DNA from: Polyodon spathula
Lineage: Eukaryota; Chordata; Actinopteri; Acipenseriformes; Polyodontidae
Direction: 5' to 3'
Length of the DNA: 64,000 nt
Assembly: GCF_017654505.1 (NCBI RefSeq)
Contig: NC_054543.1
Location: 26,476,747 to 26,540,746 of the forward strand
Shown: one piece after another, positions 1 to 10,908 of the stretch
Layout: every line of letters begins with the position of its first letter
Numbering within the stretch: the stretch's first letter is position 1
The notes under the pieces: model-generated
What the model saw: the letters and a program-made list of their open reading frames with translations, nothing else
Databases searched by the model: none
Told to the model about the DNA's origin: nothing
Position numbers and translations under genes: made by a program

Positions 1-448
1 ATTTTAGAAAAGCAAACTATGAAGGTATGAAACAGAGACTAACAAAAGTAGATTGGAGTAAAATAGAGAAAACACCCACAGAAGAAGGATGGTTGTTCTT
101 CAAAAATGTAGGCGCAAAACAATTACATCCCTAAAGTAGACAAATCTAAATGTAAAACTAAATTGCCAAAATGGTTTAATAGATCAATTAAAAAAAATAT
201 TCAGCGAAAAAAGGCACTTTACAGAGCGTTAAAGGACCAAAAAGAAAGTACGCAGAAAGAGTACACAGAACTGCAAACGCAAGTCAAAAAGGAAGTTAGA
301 AAGGCCAAGAGAGAAATAGAAATGAACATTGCTAAGGGAGCTAAAACCAATTCCAAAATGTTTTTCCAATATTACAACAGCAAGAGAACATTCAAAGAGG
401 AGGTTAAATGTTTAAGAGATACAAATGGCAAAATCGTAGATGAAGAAA

Positions 449-451
<3 letters not shown>

Positions 452-515
<64 letters not shown>
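452..515. repeat. (TA)n microsatellite
   Basis: About 32 uninterrupted TA units lying inside LINE copy A where other copies encode KKIANILNDYF. It has expanded within or replaced the A-rich codons and shifts the reading frame. Confidence 0.97.
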
Positions 516-520
<5 letters not shown>

Positions 521-563
521 TAAATGATTACTTTTCACAAGTTTTTACAAAGATACTGACAAC

Positions 564-2096
564 ATGCTCCACATGTCATCCAGTTCCTATCCAGTTTTAA
601 ATAACTTTAGCATCACCGAGGCAGAAGTGTTAAAGGGACTAGGAGCTCTTAAAATAAACAAATCCCCTGGGCCGGATGAGATCCTCCCAGTAGTACTCAA
701 AGAAATGAAAGAAGTAATTTACAAACTGCTAACCAAGATCATGCAGCAGTCTCTTGACACAGGGGTGGTACCGACAGACTGGAAAATTGCAAACGTAATA
801 CCGATCCACAAAAAGGGAAACAAAACTGAACCAGGTAACTACAGACCAGTAAGCCTGACTTCTATTATATGCAAACTTATGGAAACTATAATAAGATCCA
901 AAATGGAAAATTACCTATATGGTAACAGGGTTCTGGGAGACAGTCAACATGGTTTTAGGAAAGGGAGCTCGTGTCTAACTAACTTGCTTGATTTTTTTGA
1001 GGATGCAACATTGATAATGGATAATTGCAAAGCATATGACGTGCTTTATTTAGAAGTCTCGCACAAAAGATTAATTCTCAAACTGAACGCAGTAGGGATT
1101 CAAGGAAACACATGTACATGGATTAGGGAGTGGTTATCATGTAGAAAACAGAAAGTACTGATTAGAGGAGAAACCTCAGAATGGAGTGTGGTAACCAGCG
1201 GTGTACCACAGGGATCAGTATTAGGTCCTCTGCTATTCCTAATCTACATTAATGATTTAGATTCTGGTATAGTAAGCAAACTTTTTAAATTTGCAGATGA
1301 CACAAAAGTAGGAGGAGTGGCAAACACTGTTGTAGCAGCAAAGGTCATTCAAAATGATCGAGACAAGTTTCAGAACTGGGCAGACACATGGCAAGTGACG
1401 TTTAATAGAGAAAAGTGTAATGTACTGCACGCAGGAAATAAAAATGTACATTATAAATATCATATGGGAGATACTAAAATTGGAGAAGGAATCTATGAAA
1501 AAGACCTCAGAGTTTTTGTTGACTCAGAAATGTCTTCATCTAGACAATGTGGGGAAGCTATAACAAAGGCCAACAAGATGCTCAGATACATTGTGAAAAG
1601 TGTTGAATTTAAATCAAGGGAAGTAATGTTAAAACTGTACAATGCACTAGTAAGACCTCACCTTGAATATTGTGTGCAGTTCTGGTCACCTCGCTATAAA
1701 AAAGATATTGCTGCTCTAGAAAGAGTGCGAAGAAGAGCGACCAGAATTATTCCGGGCTTAAAATGCATGTCATATGCAGACAGGCTAAAAGAATTGAATC
1801 TGTTCAGTCTTGAACAAAGAAGACTACGCGGAGACCTAATTCAAGCATTCAAAATTCTAAAAGGTATTGACAGTGTCTACCCAAGGGACTTTTTCAGCCT
1901 GAAAAAAGAGACAAGGACCAGGGGTCACAAATGGAGATTAGACAAAGGGGCATTCAGAACAGAAAATAGGAGGCACTTTTTTACACAGAGAATTGTGAGG
2001 GTCTGGAATCATCTCCCCAGTAATGTTGTTGAAGCTGACACCCTGGGATCCTTCAAGAAGCTGCTTGATGAGATTCTGGGATCAATAAGCTACTAA
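564..2096 (+). pseudogene. CR1 ORF2 reverse transcriptase fragment (copy A)
   Basis: Open for 510 codons and ending at the normal ORF2 stop. Visible RT blocks in order: NKSPGPDEILP near residue 32, YRPVSLTSIICKLMETII near 93, QHGFRKGSSCLTNLL near 128, [20 protein letters not shown] near 212 (block B) and FADDT near 243 (block C, the catalytic Asp pair). Block A is damaged: the expected LDFQKAFDKVPHKR reads LEVSHKR, so the first catalytic Asp is lost. The C-terminal part carries [16 protein letters not shown] and [10 protein letters not shown], as in other CR1 proteins. The upstream half (163-515) is in another frame because of the TA repeat. The first ATG of this frame is not a true start. 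Confidence 0.9.
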
Positions 2097-2160
2097 CAAC
2101 CAAACGAGCAAGATGGGCCGAATGGCCTCCTCTCGTTTTTAAACTTTCTTATGTTCTTAT

Positions 2161-2489
2161 GAGACTGGCCAAAAGTATTGGTAAAATTAATGATGGTCTC
2201 ATCGACACACGTAAACGTGGCAGAAAAAGGGAAAAGAGAAATGATTGGTGATGTTTTTCCCTTACAAGTTGAAATGTTCCCCCCAATTTTCATCCCAGAA
2301 AAAGAAAGAGAGAGACAGACTGAATAATGGGAGGGAGCATCAATGAGATGAGGCTGGGGTCTGGTGGGAGAATTCTTTGCTGGTAAGAAATGCCAATCAA
2401 AGGGAGTTGGTATGCACTGTGACTGAGAGGGCAAGTTTACTGGGCCATCCTGGGCAGAGGCTACTCCTGCCACTCAATATACCAGACAT
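2161..2489. other. Unassigned sequence between LINE A and the Gypsy relic
   Basis: No convincing coding frame or known repeat. It may contain decayed protease or upstream pol sequence of the following Gypsy element, but nothing recognisable is left. Confidence 0.4.
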
Positions 2490-2906
2490 GTGGGCCTCAA
2501 GCGTGGACCTAGTTTGGGGCCAATAATAAAATTGATGGTTTCCCCATCTTGTTGGCTCAAGGTCATGTGTTTGGCCCGTGATATCCCTATTGCAGGGCAC
2601 CTCGGAGCTGACAAAACAAGGGAACGTATATTGGCGAAATATGTAGCCATATGCCCAGACTTCCAGAGAGTAGCGCCAGGTCGAGTGCGCCTCGCCCCTT
2701 TGTTCCCACTGTCAAATATTCCCAGTCCCTTTGACCACATTGCAATGGACATAGTAGGCCCTTTGCTACCTTCTGATTCTGGGTATACACATATAGTGGT
2801 GGTAGATTATGCAACGCGATACCTGGAGGCAGTTCCATTGAGGTCCACTACTGCAGCTGCAATAGCCAAGGAACTAGAGCAGATTATGTCGAGAGATACT
2901 GACTGA
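2490..2906 (+). pseudogene. Gypsy-type integrase, zinc-binding and core fragment
   Basis: The open frame holds IPIAGHLGADKTRERIL (integrase N-terminal HHCC region, residues about 30-47), a damaged CPDFQRVAP where a CxxC zinc motif is expected, and then HIAMDIVGPLLPSDSGYTHI followed by VVVDYATRYLEAVPLRSTTA. The DIVGP Asp and VVVDYATRY Asp are the first two acidic residues of the DDE catalytic triad. The segment between the zinc region and the core is shortened. The frame ends at 2906, before the third catalytic residue, and sequence to 3190 is degenerate. Confidence 0.85.
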
Positions 2907-3191
2907 TCACAGAACCACCTTCCTGTCGAACACGTTACAGCAAGTTTACAAAATATAAAAAATACGTCCCATCAGGACATCAGTTTATCATCCACAGACA
3001 GATGGCTTGGTGGAGCTCTTAATCAGACCTTAAAGCAGATGCCGAGATGATTTGGGCAATGCTTCTCCCCTACCTTCTTTTTGAGATGCCACAGAGTTCA
3101 ACAGGGTTCTCCTCTTTCAAGCTCTTGTACAATCGACAGCCTAGCAGCATCCTCGATCTGTTGAAATAGGAGTTGTGAGGAACACAAAGGC

Positions 3192-3497
3192 TTGTCCAAA
3201 AATGTGGTACAGCATGTGCTCCTACTTAGAGATCACCTGGATTTGGTTGGTTGTTTGGCCCAGGACAACCTCAAATCGGCTAAGCACCAGCAAAAGCAGA
3301 ATTATAACCAAAATACACAGATTCTGACCTTTCAACCAGGAGACAAGGTAATGCTGCTTCTTCCCATGTTAGAATCCAAGCTATATGCTAAATGGCACTG
3401 GCCATATGAGATGATTCTGGCTATAGAAATGGTCAATTATGAAATTAGACAGCCTGATCGCTGTAATGAACAGAAAATTTATCATGTAAATTTATGA
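3192..3497 (+). pseudogene. Gypsy integrase C-terminal (GPY/F-like) module
   Basis: Residues 45-101 read as an integrase C-terminus: FQPGDKVMLLLP, then KLYAKWHWPYEMI where the family has a K(W)xGPF/Y block, then VNYEIRQPDR and IYHVNL. It follows the integrase core after a degenerate stretch and precedes the RT by about 100 bases, which supports the INT-then-RT order. Confidence 0.78.
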
Positions 3498-3596
3498 AGG
3501 ACCTGGCAGGCAAGGGAGGCCTTATTTATAGCCCCAGGCAAAGTAAAAGATGATTTAGGCCCCAGTCTAGAGGCTCCTAGCACCAGAAACATTCCA

Positions 3597-4352
3597 ATGG
3601 GAGAACAGATACTTCCAGATGAGCAAATAGAGCTGTATAAGTTAATTGAGGAATTCAATTATATTTTTTCTGACTTGCCCAGTAGAACTAACCTTGTTGA
3701 ATATGCTATTATCACTCCCCCAGGTGTCATGGTGCTAGAGAGACCTTATCGGATCCCAGAAAGTCGACAAAGTTGCATTGGCAAAGAGGTACGGACGATG
3801 CTCAAACTTGGAGTGATTAAACCTTCCTGGAGCGAGTGGTGCAGTCTGATTGTGATGGCACCAACCGCTTCTGCGTTGATTTCTGTAAGGTAAACACTAT
3901 TGCCAAGTTTAATGCTTACCCCATGCCTGGTTGACGAGCTTCTCGATGGACTGGGAATGGCTAGGTTTATCTCCACTTTGGATCTGATGAAGGGATACTG
4001 GCAGATCCCATTAACCCGCAGCTCTAGAGAAAATATTGCATTTTCAACTCCTGATGGTCTGTTCCATTTCATAACCATGCCGTTTGGGCTACATGGTGTG
4101 CCCACTGCCTTTCAAAGACTGATGGACCAGGTCTTACACCCACATCGTGAGTATGCGGCAGCATACATTGTAGATGTGTTTTCTTACAGCTCCACCTGGC
4201 AAGAGCATTTGGCTAGGATTACAGCCATCCTTCAGTCTCTAAAGTTAGTTCGGCTGACAACCAACTTGAGGAAATGTACATTTGTCAAAACAGACACTCA
4301 ATATGTGGGATTTATGATAGGAAATGGTCGGGTGAAACCCATTGCACTCTGA
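3597..4352 (+). pseudogene. Gypsy-type reverse transcriptase fragment
   Basis: Two open segments in one frame, split by an in-frame TAA at 3891-3893. The first has EFNYIFSDLPSRTNLVEYAI and RPYRIPES, the usual start of a Gypsy RT. The second has ISTLDLMKGYWQIPL (block A), FITMPFGLHGVPTAFQRLMD (block B) and AAYIVDVFSYS (block C). Block C should be Y-I/L-D-D; here the first Asp is Val, so the polymerase site is dead. It ends after GFMIGNGRVKP, before any RNase H. Confidence 0.88.
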
Positions 4353-4850
4353 TCAGTCTCCTTCTTGCTCGGTCATCTAGTTTGGAGTGATGGTCTGATC
4401 TAGGCATGGTCTTTGTGCTGCCATACACCTTACACTTCTTAATAATCGTCTTGACCATTCTCCAAGGGATATTCAAGGCCTTTGATATAATTTTTTGTAC
4501 CCATCCCCTGATCTGTGCCTTTCAACACATTTGTCCCAGAGTTCTTTTGAAAGTGCCTTGGAGCTCATGGTTGAGTCTTTGCTTTGAAATGCACTACCCA
4601 GCAGAGGGAACCTATAGCTACAGTGTGTGATTTTGAAGGCGATTGATTACACCTGAGCTAATTTAGGGTTGCTATTACAAGAGGGGTGGACACTTATCCA
4701 ACCAAGCTATTTCAGTTTTTATTTAATTTTCTACAAGTTTTGAGAGTGTTTTTTTCACTTGGAAGTGGGGTAGGATGTGTAGATAATTGAAAAAAAAAAT
4801 GAATGCATTTTAATTCCAGGCTATAAGGCAACTTAAGGTGAAAATTTTGA
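4353..4850. repeat. DNA-transposon-like non-coding repeat
   Basis: AT-rich sequence containing GAGGGGTGGACACTTATCC, similar in style to the region at 34470-34675 with GGGGGTGAATACTTATGC. Such sequence is typical of non-coding ends of fish Tc1/mariner-like and related elements (general knowledge). No transposase frame is present and the superfamily is not certain. Confidence 0.45.
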
Positions 4851-5315
4851 AAACAACTTTATAAGTGTCAGTAAGATCTGACCTGCCCAGTGGTGGTGAC
4901 TACCTATGTTGTCTGAAGTGAACCCACCTACTGTAGCCTTGTCAGAATATGGGTGAAGTAAGAGCACAGTGGTGGTCTTACCTGACAATTTCCCATCTTT
5001 TTCGGCTTTGTTAGCTCTTACTGTCACTTGAAACGCAGTTTTTTGTTTTTAATTCCCTTTTTTTTTTTTTACTGGAATGCCAAGTTAAATATTTGTATAG
5101 CTATGCAATGGAAAGTACATTATTTTTTACATTGTAGGTTTCTCTGTGTTAAAATACTAAAATACTATTTTAGATTTGCAGCATCCTTTATTATTAAAGC
5201 AAACATTTCCAAGTATGATCACATTTAAAATATATTATACACTTATACATAGACCTCTCATTAATAGACAGTGTATTTGTTTTTGTTTACTTATGTGGAG
5301 TCTGTGCAATGATGT

Positions 5316-5316
<1 letters not shown>
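4851..5316. other. No feature recognised
   Basis: AT-rich DNA with short T runs near 5056-5070. No coding frame, known repeat or RNA gene was seen. Confidence 0.5.

Positions 5317-5376
<60 letters not shown>
5317..5376. repeat. (TAA)n microsatellite
   Basis: About 20 perfect TAA/ATA units. Long poly-Tyr and poly-Leu reading frames across it are artefacts of the repeat. Confidence 0.98.
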
Positions 5377-5378
<2 letters not shown>

Positions 5379-5814
5379 CACAAAGTACAAGGGAACAATA
5401 CTTTGCAAATGCATCAAATAACTGCTGTAAAAACTGATTTACAATATTAGTATAAAAATATATAATTGATTGAACTATTCCATTGGTCATGTTAAGTTTT
5501 GTATGTAAGATGAACTAAACCACACATACCAGGAAATACAGTTAACATGCAAAACAGTACACAATGTAGATAATGGTAGAAGTAGAATAGAAGACAAGCT
5601 TACGATAAACGGTTTCTTTTCACATTTTATAATGCACTTACTACAGCCACGTGTACTAAACAGGGTTTTTTTTTTTTTGCATACTACTGTATAATTGAAG
5701 TAAGTTGCATTCACATTTGCCTCTGTGCTGTCAATTTAAGTTGTACTACTATGCGGCACTACATTATTTGCGATTTCTTAAACGAAATTGGGAAGCTGGT
5801 GATAAAAAGGGGAT
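5377..5814. other. No feature recognised
   Basis: AT-rich DNA with no supported gene or repeat up to the left end of foldback copy 1. Confidence 0.45.
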
Positions 5815-6259
5815 TACACTGTGTAACAAATTATAATTTTTTTTTTTTTTGTTCCTGGGTAGTAAGTGTTATTTCCTAATTGCTTATGCCTCAAAAGTAT
5901 AGAAAATGGCTATTATTCCCCACAAACTTTTACGATTATACTGTAAATTGACAGTATAATCGTAAATCTCGAAAAACTACTCACTTCAAAATCTTTTGTA
6001 GTCATTTTTGTATTACTTTAGTATAAATACATGTTAATTTGGATTAATATGTTGTTTTTTTCTGACTTTATGTGAACGAAAAGACACAAAAGCTCCCGTT
6101 TTCTCATTGGAAATAGTGATATTTCAAAATATCACTGTCCTGGTCACAAAAGCAAAGTTTGTGGGGAATAATAGCCATTTTCTGTACTTTTGAGGCATAA
6201 GCAATTAGGAAATAACACTTACTACCCAGGAACAAAAAAAAAAAAAATTGTTACACGGT
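5815..6259. mobile_element. Foldback (palindromic MITE-like) element, copy 1
   Basis: Non-coding element with long inverted ends. The left end, from GTGTAACAAATT through TTGTTCCTGGGTAGTAAGTG and ATTGCTTATGCCTCAAAAGT to about 5938, is repeated in reverse complement at 6140-6255. Inside lies a smaller hairpin (ACGATTATACTGTAAA and its complement, 5930-5965) and another palindrome around AGTGATATTTCAAAATATCACT. Two more copies lie at 55263-55703 and 63038-63555. The right end abuts truncated LINE copy B. No transposase is encoded. Confidence 0.85.
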
Positions 6260-7945
6260 GTTATCGATGTTGCATCCTCAAAAAAATCAAGCAAGTTAGT
6301 TAGGCACGATCTCCCTTTCCTAAAACCATGCTGACTGTCTCCCAGTACCCTGTTACCATATAGGTAATTTTCCATTTTGGATCTTATTATAGTTTCCATA
6401 AGTTTGCATATAATAGAAGTCAGGCTTACTGGTCTGTAGTTACCTGGTTCAGTTTTGTTTCCCTTTTGTGGATCGGTATTACGTTTGCAATTTTCCAGTC
6501 TGTCGGTACCACCCCTGTGTCAAGAGACTGCTGCATGATCTTGGTTAGCGGTTTGTAAATTACTTCTTTCATTTCTTTGAGTACTACTGGGAGGATCTCA
6601 TCCGGCCCAGGGGATTTGTTTATTTTAAGAGCTCCTAGTCCCTTTAACACTTCTGCCTCAGTTATGCTAAAGTTATTTAAAACTGGATAGGAACTGGATG
6701 ACATGTGGGGCATGTTGTCAGTATCTTCCTTTGTAAAAACTTGTGAAAAGTAATCATTTAACATATTTGCTATTTTTTTTTTCTTCATCTACGATTTTGC
6801 CATTTGTATCTCTTAAACATTTAATCTCCTCTTTGAATGTTCTCTTGCTGTTGTAATATTGGAAAATCATTTTGGAATTGTTTTTAGCTCCCTTAGCAAT
6901 GTTCATTTCTATTTCTCTCTTGGCCTTTCTAACTTCCTTTTTGACTTGCATTTGCAGTTCTGTGTACTCTTTCTGCGTACTTTCTTTTTGGTCCTTTTTT
7001 AATGCTCTGTAAAGTGCCTTTTTTCGCTGAATATTTTTTTAAATTGATCTATTAAACCATTTTGGCAATTTAGTTTTACATTTAGATTTGTCTACTTTAG
7101 GGATGTAATTGTTTTGCTCCTCTAGTACTACATTTCTGAAGAACAACCATCCTTCTTCTGTGGGTGTTTTCTCTATTTTACTCCAATCTACTTTTGTTAG
7201 TCTCTGTTTCATACCTTCATAGTTTGCTTTTCTAAAATTGAAAACCTTAGCTTTAGTCATTACTTTTTGGGTTTTAAAAAGCACTTCAAATGAGACCGTG
7301 TTGTGGTCTGAGTTTGCCAGTGGTTCTCTGACCTCTGTTTTAGTTATTCTGTCTTCGTTATTTGAAAAGACTAAATCAAGGCATGCCTCCCCCTCTAGTC
7401 GGTGCCTTGACAAATTGTGTTAGGAAGCAGTCATTTGTCATTTCCACCATTTCAATTTCATCCTTTGTGCTACCCACCGAGTTTTCCCATTTTATATGGG
7501 GGAAGTTGAAATCCTCCATTAGTATGGCTTCTCCTTTGCTACACGCATTTCTAATGTCATGGTATAACAGATTATTTTGCTCACCGTCTGAATCTGGCAG
7601 TCTATAGCATGCTCCTATTATTATGCCCTTTGAATTTTTGTCTGTTATTCTGACCCTTATTGATTCGGCTTTATTTTCTTTGTCCAGGTTTAACACCTGG
7701 GCTTCAAGACTGTTTCTTATGTATCTCACTACCCCTCCTCCTCTTCTGTCCTGCCTATCTTTCCTATACAGTGTATACCCACAAATATTATATTCGTCCG
7801 CATCACTCTCAGACAACCAAGTTTCTGTAACACCTATCACATCATAGTTACTTGTTAGTGCAGTAGCTTCAAGTTCTAGAATTTTGTTTCTGATGCTTCT
7901 AGCATTTAGATAAATACATTTAATGGTTGTCTTACCTGAGTTGTT
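6260..7945 (-). mobile_element. CR1-like LINE copy B, truncated at both ends
   Basis: Minus-strand ORF2 sequence running from the endonuclease start at about 7945 to just before RT block A at 6260, where foldback copy 1 abuts. Open pieces: endonuclease at 7376-7840 (TETWLSESDADEYNICGYTL, GGGVVRYIRNS, GACYRLPDSDG), endonuclease C-terminus and linker at 7039-7413, linker at 6754-6951, and N-terminal RT at 6426-6788 and 6205-6399. The breaks are small indels. Its 5' edge joins the 3' tail of copy C directly. Confidence 0.92.
7376..7840 (-). pseudogene. CR1 ORF2 endonuclease domain (copy B)
   Basis: Apurinic-like EEP endonuclease region. MIGVTETWLSESD holds the TETWL block with the catalytic Glu, and EDFNFPHIKWEN corresponds to the GDFNFP metal-binding block with Gly changed to Glu. 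The frame breaks at the end in PTRGGG by an extra G compared with PTRGEACLDL in copy F; the SDHN catalytic block follows in another frame (7039-7413, LANSDHNTVSFE). Confidence 0.85.
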
Positions 7946-8015
7946 AAGAACATAAGAACATAAGAAAGTTTACAAATGAGAGGAGACCATTCGGCCCATC
8001 TTGCTCGTTTGGTTG

Positions 8016-10858
8016 TTAGTAGCTTATTGATCCCAAAATCTCATCAAGCAGCTTCTTGAAGGATCCCAGGGTGTCAGCTTCAACAACATTACTGGGGAGT
8101 TGATTCCAGACCCTCACAATTCTCTGTGTAAAAAAGTGTCTCCTATTTTCTGTTCTGAATGCCCCTTTTTCTAAACTCCATTTGTGACCCCTGGTCCTTG
8201 TTTCTTTTTTCAGGCTGAAAAAGTCCCTTGCGTCGACACTGTCAATACCTTTTAGAATTTTGAATGCTTGAATTAGGTCGCCACGTAGTCTTCTTTGTTC
8301 AAGACTGAACAGATTCAATTCTTTTAGCCTGTCTGCATATGACATGCCTTTTAAGCCCGGAATAATTCTGGTCGCTCTTCTTTGCACTCTTTCTAGAGCA
8401 GCAATATCTTTTTTATAGCGAGGTGACCAGAACTGCACACAATATTCAAGATGAGGTCTTACAAGTGCATTGTACAGTTTTAACATTACTTCCCTTGATT
8501 TAAATTCAACACTTTTCACAATGTATCCGAGTATCTTGTTAGCCTTTTTTATAGCTTCCCCACATTGCCTAGATGAAGACATTTCTGAGTCAACAAAAAC
8601 TCCTAGGTCTTTTTCATAGATTCCTTCTCCAATTTCAGTATCTCCCATATGATATTTATAATGTACATTTTTATTTCCTGCGTGCAGTACCTTACACTTT
8701 TCTCTATTAAATGTCATTTGCCATGTGTCTGCCCAGTTCTGAATCTTGTCTAGATCATTTTGAATGACCTTTGCTGCTGCAACAGTGTTTGCCACTCCTC
8801 CTACTTTTGTGTCGTCTGCAAATTTAACAAGTTTGCTTACTATACCAGAATCTAAATCATTAATGTAGATTAGGAATAGCAGAGGACCTAATACTGATCC
8901 CTGTGGTACACCGCTGGTTACCACACTCCATTCTGAGGTTTTTCCTCTAATCAGTACTTTCTGTTTTCTACATGTTAACCACTCCCTAATCCATGTACAT
9001 GTGTTTCCTTGAATCCCAACTGCGTTCAGTTTGAGAATTAATCTTTTGTGCGGGACTTTGTCAAAAGCTTTCTGGAAATCTAAATAAACCATGTCATATG
9101 CTTTGCAATTATCCATTATCGATGTTGCATCCTCAAAAAAATCAAGCAAGTTAGTTAGGCACGATCTCCCTTTCCTAAAACCATGTTGACTGTCTCCCAG
9201 TACCCTGTTACCATATAGGTAATTTTCCATTTTGGATCTTATTATAGTTTCCATAAGTTTGCATATAATAGAAGTCAGGCTTACTGGTCTGTAGTTACCT
9301 GGTTCAGTTTTGTTTCCCTTTTTGTGGATCGGTATTACGTTTGCAATTTTCCAGTCTGTCGGTACCACCCCTGTGTCAAGAGACTGCTGCATGATCTTGG
9401 TTAGCGGTTTGTAAATTACTTCTTTCATTTCTTTGAGTACTACTGGGAGGATCTCATCCGGCCCAGGGGATTTGTTTATTTTAAGAGCTCCTAGTCCCTT
9501 TAACACTTCTGCCTCAGTTATGCTAAAGTTATTTAAAAATGGATAGGAACTGGATGACATGTGGGGCATGTTGTCAGTATCTTCCTTTGTAAAAACTTGT
9601 GAAAAGTAATCATTTAATATATTTGCTATTTTTTTTTCTTCCTCTACGATTTTGCCATTTGTATCTCTTAAACATTTAATCTCCTCTTTGAATGTTCTCT
9701 TGCTGTTGTAATATTGGAAAAACATTTTGGAATTGGTTTTAGCTCCCTTAGCAATGTTCATTTCTATTTCTCTCTTGGCCTTTCTAACTTCCTTTTTGAC
9801 TTGCGTTTGCAGTTCTGTGTACTCTTTCTGTGTACTTTCTTTTTGGTCCTTTTTTAATGCTCTGTAAAGTGCCTTTTTTCGCTGAATATTTTTTTTAATT
9901 GATCTATTAAACCATTTTGGCAATTTAGTTTTACATTTAGATTTGTCTACTTTAGGGATGTAATTGTTTTGCGCCTCTAGTACTACATTTTTGAAGAACA
10001 ACCATCCTTCTTCTGTGGGTGTTTTCTCTATTTTACTCCAATCTACTTATGTTAGTCTCTGTTTCATACCTTCATAGTTTGCTTTTCTAAAATTGTAAAC
10101 CTTAGCTTTAGTCATTACTTTTGGGGATTTAAAAAAAACACTTCAAATGAGACCATGTTGTGGTCTGAGTTTGCCAGTGGTTCTCTGACCTCTGTTTTAG
10201 TTATTCTATCTTCGTTATTTGAAAAGACTAAATCAAGGCATTCCTCCCCTCTAGTGGGTGCCTTCACAAATTGTGTTAGGAAGCAGTCATTTGTCATTTC
10301 CACCATTTCTATTTCATCCTTCGCGCTACCCACCGGGTTTTCCCATTTTATTTGGGGGAAGTTGAAATCCCCCATTAGTATGGCTTCTCCTTTGCTACAC
10401 ACATTTCTAATGTCATTGTATAACAGATTATTGTGCTCACCGTCTGAATCTGGCGGTCTATAGCATGCTCCTATTATTATGCCTTTTGAATTTTTGTCTG
10501 TTATTCTGACCCATATTGATTCGGTTTTATTTTCTTTGTCCAGGTTTAACACCTGGGCTTCAAGACTGTTTCTTATGTATAGCGCTACCCCTCCTCCTCT
10601 TCTGTCCTGCCTGTCTTTCCTATACAGTGTATACCCACAAATATTATATTCGTCCCCATCACTCTCAGACAACCAAGTTTCTGTAACACCTATCACATCA
10701 TAGTTACCTGTTAGTGCAGTAGCTTCAAGTTCTAGAATTTTGTTTCTGATACTTCTAGCATTTAGATAAATACATTTAATGGTTGTCTTACCTGAGTTGT
10801 TGTTCTTGTTTTGATGCGGTCTCCCTTCTGTTTTTTTGTTGATTTCTCCCCCCTTCCT
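8016..10858 (-). pseudogene. CR1 ORF2: endonuclease, reverse transcriptase, C-terminal domain
   Basis: Replicates the element by nicking target DNA and copying RNA from the nick. Translation can be followed from EINKKTEG near 10858 through CIYLNARSIRNKILELEA into the endonuclease (TETWLSESDGDEYN, ILMGDFNFPQIKWEN, LVFSNNED, SDHN at about 10160-10170). A length change in the run at 10131-10140 shifts the frame, and an in-frame TAA sits near 10049 (RLT-stop-VDW). From 10001 the frame is open for 661 codons with RT blocks YLDFQKAFDKVP (about residue 308, block A), [20 protein letters not shown] (block B) and KFADDTK (about 393, block C). All RT catalytic Asp residues are present. The interval 8016-10001 starts on a non-ATG codon, so it is not an independent protein. 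Confidence 0.93.
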
Positions 10859-10908
10859 TTCTAGTTGATTTCTCTCCCTTCCTTTTTGTTGATTTCCCCC
10901 CTTCCTTT

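Larger units (their letters stand above)
1..2160 (+). mobile_element. CR1-like LINE copy A, 3' part
   Basis: Non-LTR retrotransposon of the CR1/L2 group, cut by the left window edge. It begins in the linker between endonuclease and reverse transcriptase, runs through the whole RT, and ends in the family 3' tail: a short 3' UTR (AACCAAACGAGCAAGATGGG) followed by the CTTATGTT-type repeat at 2146-2160. The same tail ends the other CR1 copies here. The frame is broken: a deletion near 110-120 removes part of the linker, a TA repeat interrupts the frame at 452-515, and about eight residues are lost just after the motif A region near 1050. It is not autonomous. Confidence 0.93.
2490..4352 (+). mobile_element. 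Ty3/Gypsy relic with integrase before reverse transcriptase (Gmr1-like)
   Basis: On the plus strand, an integrase core, its C-terminal GPY/F-like module and then a reverse transcriptase follow each other in that order. Standard Ty3/Gypsy elements have RT-RNaseH before integrase; the inverted order is known from the Gmr1-like group of deuterostome Gypsy elements (family knowledge). All parts carry stops or frameshifts. No LTRs, gag or RNase H were recognised, so both ends are lost. The right side is replaced from about 4353 by a DNA-transposon-like repeat. Confidence 0.78.

Noticed and set aside
5235..5490. Frames encoding long poly-Tyr or poly-Leu
   Set aside because: They arise from the (TAA)n repeat on the opposite strand; there is no coding context.
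7238..7847. Plus-strand frames with Leu/Ser-rich products
   Set aside because: They are the antisense shadow of LINE B endonuclease sequence; the same shadows occur over copies C and I.
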